A DNA stretch of 64,000 nucleotides from Spartobacteria bacterium (GTDB lineage: Bacteria; Verrucomicrobiota; Verrucomicrobiia; Chthoniobacterales; UBA10450), in contig PLCN01000015.1 of assembly GCA_003134785.1 (NCBI GenBank), positions 62,001 to 126,000 on the forward strand. The letters run 5' to 3'. The number at the start of each line of letters is the position of its first letter. The stretch's first letter is position 1. The notes under the pieces are model-generated. The model was given only the letters and a program-made list of their open reading frames with translations, had not been told where the DNA came from and searched no databases. A program made the translations under genes and the position numbers. Of this stretch, positions 34,004 to 41,506 are shown piece after piece.

Positions 34004-34678
34004 CTAGCTTCCTTGGAGCGGATAGGTGACGCCGTTGACGACGGCGGCCGTTCCGGGAAACAGCTGGTAATTGATCGACGGCGCCGACGCGCCGCCGCCA
34101 TTCGCAAGATGAGCGCCGCCGGTCGGAACACCGATGGCTTTCGCGCAAGCGACGCTGATTTCGCCCAAGTGGTTCCTTGGACCTCCATCAGCCACCACTC
34201 CTTCAACACTGCGGCCATTCCGCGTGTTCGTCACCACGCAACGGCAACCCATCACGACGCCGGCGACTCCCTGGGTGATCATCGGCGGCACGACCATGAA
34301 AGGGACCGTCGCCGAATCCACATATTTGAATGGCGACGAATCAGGCAGTTGGTTTCCGTTCTCATCCAACAGGTGGAGTGACGTTGCTGAGACGTAAGCG
34401 CCGGGGCACGGATCGCCGGAGCCCTGGACGATGGGGTTTCCGGATTTATCGGTGACTACTCCGTACCAGTTTCCGGGACTGCCCGCATTTGCGAGGATGT
34501 CGAGCGTAGGTCCCTGGTACGACGAGGGCGCGTAGCAGGGTGGCCCGCCGAACTGACCACTGGCGCCATCGCCGTCGAGCGTGGCGCCCGCGGAGAAAGT
34601 CACGCTGCCGTCATCCTGCTCCATGATGTCAAGATCCAGACCAGTATCCTTGTCTTTAATTGTGCCGATTTTTTTCAT
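34004..34678 (-). CDS. Glycoside hydrolase family 75-like (chitosanase) protein
   Basis: 224 residues. The family pattern is visible: TLDGDGASGQFGG, TLDILANAGSPGNWYGVV, DPCPGAYVSATSL, YVDSATVPFMVVPP, VVADGGPRNHLGEISVACA. In GH75 the catalytic Asp and Glu lie in the D-x-GP and GE-S segments, both present. GH75 enzymes are endo-chitosanases that hydrolyse deacetylated chitin. No signal peptide is seen (it starts MKKIGTIKDKDTGLDLDIME), unlike most secreted members, so either export is non-classical or the domain serves another purpose. A role in breaking down fungal wall material is inferred. Confidence 0.72.
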   Translation of the reverse strand: MKKIGTIKDKDTGLDLDIMEQDDGSVTFSAGATLDGDGASGQFGGPPCYAPSSYQGPTLDILANAGSPGNWYGVVTDKSGNPIVQGSGDPCPGAYVSATSLHLLDENGNQLPDSSPFKYVDSATVPFMVVPPMITQGVAGVVMGCRCVVTNTRNGRSVEGVVADGGPRNHLGEISVACAKAIGVPTGGAHLANGGGASAPSINYQLFPGTAAVVNGVTYPLQGS

Positions 34679-34913
34679 GATGTTCGATTGGGGTTTGGGG
34701 TTTGTAGTCGCGATGATGAGAACGACGAGACCAAACTCGCGAACTTTGCACCGCTTTTGGTTTGAAACGGAGATGATGCTGCCAGAAAGCGGCCGCTTCG
34801 GACAAGCCCATTGTGGCCAACTGATCTGAGAGGGCGGAACGTCAATGCGATCAGCACGAGCGGCGGCAATGATTTGATTTCTGGGTCATCTGTTTCATCT
34901 TCTCGGACTTCCG

Positions 34914-36518
34914 ATGAGGCGCGTCGCATTTTTATTATTCACTTTGCTATTGCTGAGCGGCGGACAAGCGCGCGCGCAGCAGAAAAGCGTGCCGCCCCCC
35001 GCCCCCGCCGGAGAGACGCCCGTTCTCGCCACACCCACGCCCGCAGCACCGCAAAATCCTGTGCCAGCCCCGGCCGTCGCCACGCGCCCGAATGGCAAGA
35101 TCCAGAAAAGTTTGGTGCGCATCACGGCCACCGAAGTCGAGCCCGATTACAAAGCACCGTGGAATTCCGGCGGAATCCAGCGCGGTGTCGGCGCGGGATT
35201 CGTGATCGAAGGCAACCGCATCATGACCAACGCGCACGTGGTCAGCAACAGCCGCTACCTCACCGTCGAGCGTGATGGCGACCCGAATAAATATCCGGCC
35301 ACGGTTTTATTCGTCGCTCACGATTGCGACCTCGCGCTGCTGAAAGTCGCATCGCCGGATTTTTTCAAGAACATGGTCCCGCTTTCCTTCGGTGGAATCC
35401 CGGAGCTCGAATCGGTCGTTTCCGCCTACGGATATCCGCTCGGGGGCGACCGGATGTCGGTCACCACCGGCATCGTTTCGCGAATCGATTTCCAGCTCTA
35501 CACGCATTCGTCGATCGACTCGCATCTCACGGTGCAGATCAGCGCGCAGATCAATCCGGGAAACAGCGGCGGCCCCGTGATGCAAAATGCGAAAGTGGTC
35601 GGAGTCGCCTTCCAAGGTTACAGCGGCGACGTGGCGCAGGGCGTTGCTTATATGATTCCGACGCCGGTGATTCACCGTTTCCTCGAAGACATCAAGGACG
35701 GTCATTACGATAAGTATGTCGACCTCGGCATCGTCTACACGAAGCTGCAAAATCCGGCGCAGCGGCATTTCCTGGGCCTAAAGGATGACGATCTCGGCGT
35801 GCTGGTCGGCACCGTCATCGCCGCGGGGCCGTCCGCAAAGGCCGTGCAGGAAGGCGATGTACTTCTCTCGATCGACGATCATCCGATCGCGAGCGATGCG
35901 ACGGTGGAACTCGAAGGGGAACGAGTCGACATGCCAGAAGTGGTCGAACGGAAATTCAAAGGCGACGTAGTGAAGCTCGAGATCTTGCGCGACAAAAAGG
36001 AGGTCACCGTCAACATCCAGCTCGGATCTGTCTGGCCCTATATGTACCTGGCGCATGGCTACGATGTGCGGCCGCGTTACGTTCTCTACGGCGGTCTTTT
36101 GTTTCAGCCGCTCTCACTCGATCTCATCGACGCGTATCAGCCGACCGATCTGCGGATCAGGCATTACTACGATTACTTCGTCAACGAGCAGATTTATCTC
36201 GAGCATCCCGAAGTGATCATCTTGACGAATATTCTGCCCGATCCATCCAACACTTATCTCGGTGCCTACCGCACGAGTATCGTGGACGAGATCAACGGCC
36301 AGAAAATCCGGACGCTCAATGATCTCGCGAAGGCTTTCTCGCAAAAGGCCGACCGCTTTGTCGTGCGCATGATCGGCGACGGGCCGCCGCTGGTGCTCGA
36401 TCCGAAAGAAGTCGAATCCGCGCGGGAGCGAATCAAGACGCGTTACAACGTGGTCTCCGAACAAAACCTGGACGAAGCGCCGGCGAAGCGTCTCCCGAAC
36501 GATCAGGATAAAGGCTAA
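34914..36518 (+). CDS. Periplasmic trypsin-like serine protease with PDZ domain
   Basis: 534 residues with a signal peptide (MRRVAFLLFTLLLLSGGQAR) and a proline/alanine-rich linker. The chymotrypsin-fold domain carries a full triad: His108 in TNAHVV, Asp139 in DCDLALL, Ser218 in GNSGGP. A PDZ domain follows (GVLVGTVIAAGPSAKAVQEGDVLLSID), and a C-terminal part contains a second PDZ-like piece (SIVDEINGQKIRTLNDLAKA). This is the DegP/HtrA-related arrangement used in envelope protein quality control. The stop overlaps the next gene's start (TAATG), and that gene encodes a paralogue without the triad, so the two products probably assemble together. Confidence 0.9.
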   Translation: MRRVAFLLFTLLLLSGGQARAQQKSVPPPAPAGETPVLATPTPAAPQNPVPAPAVATRPNGKIQKSLVRITATEVEPDYKAPWNSGGIQRGVGAGFVIEGNRIMTNAHVVSNSRYLTVERDGDPNKYPATVLFVAHDCDLALLKVASPDFFKNMVPLSFGGIPELESVVSAYGYPLGGDRMSVTTGIVSRIDFQLYTHSSIDSHLTVQISAQINPGNSGGPVMQNAKVVGVAFQGYSGDVAQGVAYMIPTPVIHRFLEDIKDGHYDKYVDLGIVYTKLQNPAQRHFLGLKDDDLGVLVGTVIAAGPSAKAVQEGDVLLSIDDHPIASDATVELEGERVDMPEVVERKFKGDVVKLEILRDKKEVTVNIQLGSVWPYMYLAHGYDVRPRYVLYGGLLFQPLSLDLIDAYQPTDLRIRHYYDYFVNEQIYLEHPEVIILTNILPDPSNTYLGAYRTSIVDEINGQKIRTLNDLAKAFSQKADRFVVRMIGDGPPLVLDPKEVESARERIKTRYNVVSEQNLDEAPAKRLPNDQDKG

Positions 36519-38023
36519 TGCGCGCCTTTCGTTATCACGCCGCTTTGGTCGCCGCTCTTCTCCTGCCGCTGGGAACGATTACGGCCGCAAAAAAGGAGCC
36601 GGGCCCTGCGACCGTCGTAAAGCCGAAAGAGTTTTCGCTCGTGCGCGTGAACGTAACGGGCCAGCCCTATGATTACGTGCGGCCGTGGCAGAAACGGGCG
36701 CCGTTTTCGAAACGCGCGCTCGGCACGGTGTTGTCCCAGGGCCGCGTCCTTGTCACCGCAGATCTGGTAGCGAATCAGAATTACGTCGAGCTGGAGCGCG
36801 CGGAATCTGGCGAGAAATCCGCGGCCAATGTCGTGGTGGTCGATTACGAAGCGAATCTCGCGCTCCTCGAGCCGACAGAGAAAAAATTCCTCGATGGGCT
36901 GACCCCGTTGCAACTCGCGCTCGATACCGTGGTGGGCGATCGCCTCGCTGCCTGGCAGCTCGAATCCACCGGCGCTCTCGTAGTCACGGAAGGTTTGGTG
37001 ACGACGATCCAGATGACGCGTTACCCGGCCGATCTCGCGCAGTTTCTCACTTATCGCATCAGCATCTCGATGCAGTATCGCGATAACAGCTACACCGTTC
37101 CGCTGGTCAAAAACAACAAGCTCGCCGGATTGCTCCTGCGTTTCGATTCCAGAACGCAAGTCCTCGATGCCATCCCGGCTCCGATCATCGCGCATTTCTT
37201 GAAGGATGCCGAAACGCAGCACTACCGCGGATTTCCTTCGGCCGGCTTCGGATTTTTTCCGACGCGCGATCCACAGCTGCGCAGCTTCGCCGGACAAACC
37301 GGCAAGGCCGCCGGCGTGTACGTGACCAGTGTTGAACCGAACATGCCTGCGGCGAAAGCCGGCATGCAGGTGGGCGATATCGTTGTCGCGGTGGGAAACA
37401 ACGAGATCGATCAAAATGGGAACTACGTCGATCCACTTTACGGCAAGATTGAGTTTACCAATCTGATCACGGCGCGCGCTTACCCGGGCGATACGATGCC
37501 GATTCAGATTCAGCGCGCGGGCAAGCCGATGCAGTTGAATCTGGCGCTCGATCATCGCGACGCGAAAGATTACGTAATCCCGCCTTACAATATCGATCAG
37601 CCGCCACTCTATTACGTCCTGGGCGGCATGATTTTTCAGGAGCTTTCGCGGCAGTATCTCAGGGAATGGGGCGCGAACTGGCAGAAGGACGCGCCGCAAC
37701 GTTTCGTCTATAAGGACCGGTTCCAATCGGAGCTTTATCCTGAAGGGAACCGCCGCGTCATTGTGCTGACTCAGGTTCTCCCCGCGAACGCCACGATTGG
37801 TTACGATGACCTGGCGTATCTGACCGTCACCAAAGTGAACGGCAAGGAAATCAAATCGCTCGCGGATCTGGCCGAGGCCGTGAAGCAACCGCTCGCCGGC
37901 TTCATTAAGATCGAAACCGAAGAAGATCCGAAGCAGATCGAACTCGAAGCCGCGCAGGTAGAGAGCGAAGCGGCCGCCCTTCAACAGAATTACGGTCTGC
38001 CGTCTTTGCAGCGCCTCGAGTAG
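36518..38023 (+). CDS. Catalytically dead paralogue of the PDZ serine protease
   Basis: 501 residues with a signal peptide (AALVAALLLPLGTITAA). It aligns along its length with the upstream protease: TADLV (Asp82) stands where TNAHV has the catalytic His, EANLALL (Asn113) replaces DCDLALL, and the GNSGGP oxyanion motif is lost (DNSYTVP). PDZ-type segments remain (GVYVTSVEPNMPAAKAGMQVGDIVVAVG; AYLTVTKVNGKEIKSLADLAEAV). It therefore cannot be an active serine protease and more likely regulates, scaffolds or presents substrate to the partner translated just before it. Not a pseudogene: the frame is intact and coupled. Confidence 0.87.
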   Translation: MRAFRYHAALVAALLLPLGTITAAKKEPGPATVVKPKEFSLVRVNVTGQPYDYVRPWQKRAPFSKRALGTVLSQGRVLVTADLVANQNYVELERAESGEKSAANVVVVDYEANLALLEPTEKKFLDGLTPLQLALDTVVGDRLAAWQLESTGALVVTEGLVTTIQMTRYPADLAQFLTYRISISMQYRDNSYTVPLVKNNKLAGLLLRFDSRTQVLDAIPAPIIAHFLKDAETQHYRGFPSAGFGFFPTRDPQLRSFAGQTGKAAGVYVTSVEPNMPAAKAGMQVGDIVVAVGNNEIDQNGNYVDPLYGKIEFTNLITARAYPGDTMPIQIQRAGKPMQLNLALDHRDAKDYVIPPYNIDQPPLYYVLGGMIFQELSRQYLREWGANWQKDAPQRFVYKDRFQSELYPEGNRRVIVLTQVLPANATIGYDDLAYLTVTKVNGKEIKSLADLAEAVKQPLAGFIKIETEEDPKQIELEAAQVESEAAALQQNYGLPSLQRLE

Positions 38024-38030
38024 GAGCGCC

Positions 38031-38143
38031 CTGTAGCCGCTTCGCTATGCGAAGCGAGGGATTCTTCTTTCGTCTAACCGATACGGCTCCGCCCACCCGT
38101 CTTCGCCTAGCTTTGGCGTGGCAAGCAGGGCGGCGGCTACAGG
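38031..38143. repeat. CTGTAGCC palindromic element between converging genes
   Basis: Left CTGTAGCCGCTTCGCTATGC then GAAGCG forms one hairpin. The right end GGCGGCTACAGG (about 38132-38143) is the inverse of the left flank. Between them is a mixed stretch with CGCCTAGCTTTGGCG. It fills the gap between the pseudo-protease gene and the converging SGNH hydrolase gene. Confidence 0.75.
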
Positions 38144-38145
38144 AG

Positions 38146-38925
38146 CTACTTCAGCATCTCGGGCAGAATCGATTCCAACGAGCGATACCAAAGCGCATAG
38201 CCCTTTGCGTCCAGATGAACTTTGTCCGGCATGATGTCGGAAGGAATGTCTCCGTTGGCGTCGAGAAATTGGGCGCCAACATCGGCGAAGCGAATATGCG
38301 TTCCATCGTCGAAATGTTGGATCGCACGATTCACTTCGGCAATCGTTCGCCGAACGCGGCTCTCCTTTTCATCACGAGGAAAAATTCCTAAAAGCAACAC
38401 CTTGCTCGACGGCGACCGTTTTCGGATCTCGGCGATAATTTTCTCGATGCCGCTGGCCGTCCATTCCGGTTTTTCATCGGCAAAGTAGAAGACGTTGTTG
38501 CCGCCAATCAGGACCACGATCACCTTCGGGGATATCGCATCCAACTCTCCGTGCTCAAGACGCCAGAGAAGGTGCTCGGTGCAGTCCCCTTCCACGCCGA
38601 AGTTGGCCGGTTTGAACGGTGCCAACTTCAGCCAGCTCCATTCCCCCACCCTTGGCCATCGGTCCGTCAGCGAATCGCCCACGAATAGAACGTCGATATC
38701 TCCCTCTTTCGCTCTTGCCAGGAACTGCGCATGTCTTTCGATATCTTTTGGAACGGCTGTGATCGCATCCCCTGCTTTTCGCGGTTTTTGAAACCTGCGC
38801 TGCAAATGCGACAGAACTTTTCGGTCGCATTCCGAGACGGCGACTACCGCGCCGAGTAAAACCACTCCAGCGATGACCGCGGAAATTGATCCGATGACTC
38901 TCTTCGCCGCCGGCGGCGCAGTCAT
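38146..38925 (-). CDS. Membrane-anchored SGNH/GDSL hydrolase
   Basis: 259 residues from the ATG at 38925 (MTAPPAAKRVIGSISAV); longer frames overlap the upstream ligase gene. One N-terminal helix (GSISAVIAGVVLLGAVVAV) acts as anchor or uncleaved signal. The catalytic blocks follow the platelet-activating-factor acetylhydrolase-like branch: block I FVGDSLTD (nucleophile Ser), block II FGVEGDCTEHLLW, block III GGNN and block V DKVHLDAKG (Asp and His). These enzymes deacylate lipids or sugars. It lies 40 bases downstream of the PafA-like gene. Substrate unknown. Confidence 0.85.
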   Translation of the reverse strand: MTAPPAAKRVIGSISAVIAGVVLLGAVVAVSECDRKVLSHLQRRFQKPRKAGDAITAVPKDIERHAQFLARAKEGDIDVLFVGDSLTDRWPRVGEWSWLKLAPFKPANFGVEGDCTEHLLWRLEHGELDAISPKVIVVLIGGNNVFYFADEKPEWTASGIEKIIAEIRKRSPSSKVLLLGIFPRDEKESRVRRTIAEVNRAIQHFDDGTHIRFADVGAQFLDANGDIPSDIMPDKVHLDAKGYALWYRSLESILPEMLK

Positions 38926-38965
38926 CGCGGGGACTCGAGACCGTGCATCGCGCCGATACCTCGCA

Positions 38966-40423
38966 CTAGATTTCTTCTCTTTCGGGCTGGAATGTTTGAC
39001 CGGGGTCGAGCGCCCGCGGCGGCCGCGGATGGGACAAAAATTTCGCAACATCTGCGCTGTAATTTTCGAATGGATTTCCCATCACGAGAAAATCGCGATT
39101 ATCGCACGCGATTGAATCCCAATTAATCACGTAGGGTTGATCGCTCTTCTGAAACCATGCGACGGCCTGCGCTCGACCCGCGGCGCGCGTGTTCGCCGGC
39201 GGATGATAGCCCGCCTCATGTCGGCGAACGCTGTTGTTCCATTCGCCAATTCGTTTCGCCGGGTTCACGCCAAAGAACAATCCTTTCTCGGGATCGATGT
39301 TGTGATATTCGAGATCCAAACTTTGCAGCCACGGATCGTCCCAGCCGATTCCCTCCGCTTCCATGAAAGTTTCCAAGAGCCATTTCTTCGTGATCCAGTC
39401 CACGCCGCCGATGAGGGCTTCCGGTTTGTTGCCGAGCGCTTCGAGCGTGAAGCTCCAGCTCTCGAGCAACCAATCGGTTTCTTCATTCGCGCCCCCGAGA
39501 TGTTTCTGGGCCAGCTCGTAGAATTGCCATTGAATCTCGAGAGCGCCGATCGTCTTGCCGTTTTCCAACCGCACGATCCACGCGCCCGTCGGATCACGAG
39601 AAATGTCGCGCGTGCTTTGGACGGCATCGCTCAGGCTCAGATTTTTGGGGAGCCGCCCCTCTTCGAGCAACGACAAGACGCAAGCCGTGGTCCCGATTTT
39701 CAGCGCGGTCGCAAATGGACTCATGTTGGAATCGCCGATGAGAAGATGGAGCCGGCGGTATTTGCGATAATCCGCCAGCGGCTCGTCGCGGGCATTGATG
39801 ATCGCGCGATTGAATTGCACCCACTGGTAAATGTCATTGACGATGTGGTCGGCGCGCTGGCTCAACTGGAAGTCCACGTGGACTTCCGGTTGCGGCAATT
39901 GGAAATCGAACGCGAGCGGGTTCGCCTGCCCCACCCGGCCCGCGCCCGTGAAAATCTGGCGCGTGGCGAGAAAGGCCAGCAGCGTGCCCAGGACCGGCGG
40001 AGTGAACTGCGCTTCGCGCTTCATTAAATAATTTTCGTGGCACCCGAAAGTCGCGCCGGTGTTGTGATCGATGTTGTTCTTGATGAAGGAAACGCGATCG
40101 GCCGCCTCGAGCGATTCGAGGGCCGCTTGCAGGAGCTGATCGCCCGCCACGTCGTACGTCACCACATCGTGCAGATGCAAACATTCCGGCGACGCATACT
40201 CGATATGACCCATGTCGAGGTAGAGCCGGCCGCCATTGAGGAGGAAACCACCGTTGCCCGGCGGCTCTTCGTAATCGCGGTAATGCAGATCAATCGCGCC
40301 AACTTCCGCTTTCCGGAAGAGGAAATTCTTCACCCTGACCGGCCAGGCATCGGTATGCCCGCGCCCGTCCTCTCCGCTGACGAGGCAGCCATATTCTGTT
40401 TCGATCCCGGCAACGCGATCCAT
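38966..40423 (-). CDS. PafA/Dop-family ligase (Pup- or UBact-type protein ligase)
   Basis: 485 residues from the ATG at 40423 (MDRVAGIETEYG). This carboxylate-amine ligase fold links a small Pup-like modifier to target lysines (PafA) or removes it (Dop). Visible signatures: GIETEYG, NGGRLYLDMGHIEYASPE with the catalytic Asp, NNIDHNTGATFGCHENYL, FQLSQRADHI, NARDEPLADYRKYRRLHLLIGDSNMS. GDSNMS, LDLEYHNIDPEKGLF and the C-terminal NPF favour PafA over Dop. The roughly 40-residue Dop loop is not obvious. No Pup, UBact, Mpa or proteasome gene lies in this window, so its partner must be elsewhere. Family certain; ligase versus hydrolase less so. Confidence 0.85.
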   Translation of the reverse strand: MDRVAGIETEYGCLVSGEDGRGHTDAWPVRVKNFLFRKAEVGAIDLHYRDYEEPPGNGGFLLNGGRLYLDMGHIEYASPECLHLHDVVTYDVAGDQLLQAALESLEAADRVSFIKNNIDHNTGATFGCHENYLMKREAQFTPPVLGTLLAFLATRQIFTGAGRVGQANPLAFDFQLPQPEVHVDFQLSQRADHIVNDIYQWVQFNRAIINARDEPLADYRKYRRLHLLIGDSNMSPFATALKIGTTACVLSLLEEGRLPKNLSLSDAVQSTRDISRDPTGAWIVRLENGKTIGALEIQWQFYELAQKHLGGANEETDWLLESWSFTLEALGNKPEALIGGVDWITKKWLLETFMEAEGIGWDDPWLQSLDLEYHNIDPEKGLFFGVNPAKRIGEWNNSVRRHEAGYHPPANTRAAGRAQAVAWFQKSDQPYVINWDSIACDNRDFLVMGNPFENYSADVAKFLSHPRPPRALDPGQTFQPEREEI

Positions 40424-40540
40424 TGAATCAATTAGCGAATTAACGAAGTAACCTTGCGATTGAAATTCATCCAATCGGCGGATTGCTCAAAGGAAATTCG
40501 CGGACTTGAAAGCTGGCGCGGAAATCAGACGTTAGGACAC

Positions 40541-40975
40541 ATGAAAGAATTCCCCGCGCGAAGCCCTGCCGCCAAAGTAGGCGGCCTCGTTTACTTCGGC
40601 CGAATGCTCGATAAAATTCGGGCCCACGCCAACGGGGAGTTGCCGGAGGATTACCAAGAAAATCTTGGAAAAAAATTCGACCGTTACTGCGTCGACTTCC
40701 TGGGAGTTGATTACGACGAGCTGGTTCAACGGACCAAAGTGGGTGGAACGGACGAGCAAATTTTCCACTGGTGCTTTACCAAAGGGACGCAGCCAACCGA
40801 GGCTGAGATTCATATTTGGAACGAGTTCATGCGCAAACGCGGCTGGAACGACGAAGCTTCCGAGACGTTGGCGCGCCGCAAACTAGAAGCGGGAATGGCT
40901 GACCGCGTGGATATTGAAACGATGTTTCAGTTTATCGACGCGGACGAAGGGCGTCCCGTCGCCGCCGCTCTGTGA
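40541..40975 (+). CDS. DUF5069 protein
   Basis: 144 residues from the ATG at 40541 (MKEFPARSPAAKVGGLVYF); the longer frame is not family-like. DUF5069 pattern: VGGLVYFGRMLDKIRAHANGELPEDYQENLGKKFDRYCVDFLGVDYDELV and TDEQIFHWCF. A small soluble protein of unknown function, typical of Verrucomicrobia. It diverges from the PafA-like gene. Its last codons (PVAAAL, TGA) are formed by the first arm of a palindromic repeat, so the C-terminus has been set by the repeat. Confidence 0.85.
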   Translation: MKEFPARSPAAKVGGLVYFGRMLDKIRAHANGELPEDYQENLGKKFDRYCVDFLGVDYDELVQRTKVGGTDEQIFHWCFTKGTQPTEAEIHIWNEFMRKRGWNDEASETLARRKLEAGMADRVDIETMFQFIDADEGRPVAAAL

Positions 40976-41036
40976 GCGGCGTTCTTGGAGTGCAGGCCCA
41001 GCGCAGTCGCGCGCCTCACAGAGGCGCGGCTACAGG
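40961..41036. repeat. Paired palindromes that end both flanking genes
   Basis: The first arm GCCGCCGCTCTGTGAGCGGC encodes the C-terminus and TGA of the DUF5069 gene. The second, GCGCGCCTCACAGAGGCGCG followed by GCTACAG, read on the minus strand is CTGTAGCCGCGCCTCTGTGA and encodes the last codons and stop of a small gene. Both hairpins close on CTCTGTGAG. It is likely a terminator between converging genes. Confidence 0.8.
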
Positions 41037-41138
41037 CGGCGGTGGCGGCGGTTGCGTCCGGTAATCGATAAATTTCCAGGTCGCGATCAACGTCAGAAGC
41101 ACAATCGCGCCGGCGAAGAGTAGCCGCCCGCGCGTCAT
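41016..41138 (-). CDS. 40-residue single-helix membrane peptide
   Basis: Reads MTRGRLLFAGAIVLLTLIAT, WKFIDYRTQPPPPPPVAAPL, stop. A basic start, one transmembrane helix and a polyproline tail. It starts 8 bases after the stop of the pterin dehydratase gene, whose end supplies GGAG about 11 bases upstream of the ATG, so co-translation is likely. The last residues and TGA derive from a palindromic repeat. Small size and lack of homologues that I can recall keep confidence moderate, but the layout is that of a real membrane peptide. Confidence 0.55.
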   Translation of the reverse strand: MTRGRLLFAGAIVLLTLIATWKFIDYRTQPPPPPPVAAPL

Positions 41139-41146
41139 CGCGACCG

Positions 41147-41431
41147 TCACTCCGCGAGCGTATCGATTCGCTCCGCGAGGCCGAAATCGAGCTCGGTCAG
41201 ACCGCCCTTGCTGTGCGTGGAAAGAATTAACCGCACCTTGTTGTAGCGGATATCGATGTCGGGATGGTGTTCTTCATCTTCGGCCACTTCCGCCACGCCG
41301 TTCACGAAATCGATCGATTCGGTGAAGTCGTCGAACTCAAACGTGCGCTCGATATGCTTCTTCTCCAGCTCCCATTCCGGGATCTTTTTCAAGCGCGCTT
41401 TCGCCTCGTCCGCTTTCAGCAAATCAGCCAT
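41147..41431 (-). CDS. Pterin-4a-carbinolamine dehydratase
   Basis: 94 residues, the usual length. It dehydrates 4a-hydroxytetrahydropterin, recycling the pterin cofactor; in bacteria without phenylalanine hydroxylase it is thought to act in molybdopterin or folate metabolism. The active-site pattern EEHHPDIDI and the later THSKGGLTELDFGLAERID are present, including the two histidines of the HH motif. It is followed at 8 bases by a small membrane peptide gene. The window contains no hydroxylase gene. Confidence 0.93.
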   Translation of the reverse strand: MADLLKADEAKARLKKIPEWELEKKHIERTFEFDDFTESIDFVNGVAEVAEDEEHHPDIDIRYNKVRLILSTHSKGGLTELDFGLAERIDTLAE

Positions 41432-41506
41432 AACGGGGAACGAGTAACACCCCCAAATCTTTTTGCAATGGGGAATCGCGCAGCTTTTTTTACCCCACGT
41501 CGGACC

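Noticed and set aside
36515-37984. 489-codon open frame on the minus strand
   Set aside because: Exactly antisense to the pseudo-protease gene; its translation is rich in Arg/His/Asp as expected from the complement of a GC-rich coding frame, and shows no domain.
39137-40027. 296-codon plus-strand frame inside the PafA-like gene
   Set aside because: Shadow of the conserved minus-strand ligase; no family resemblance.
38926-40541. Search for a Pup or UBact gene next to the PafA-like gene
   Set aside because: The gaps on both sides are too short and no small frame ending in GG, GGE or GGQ was seen.
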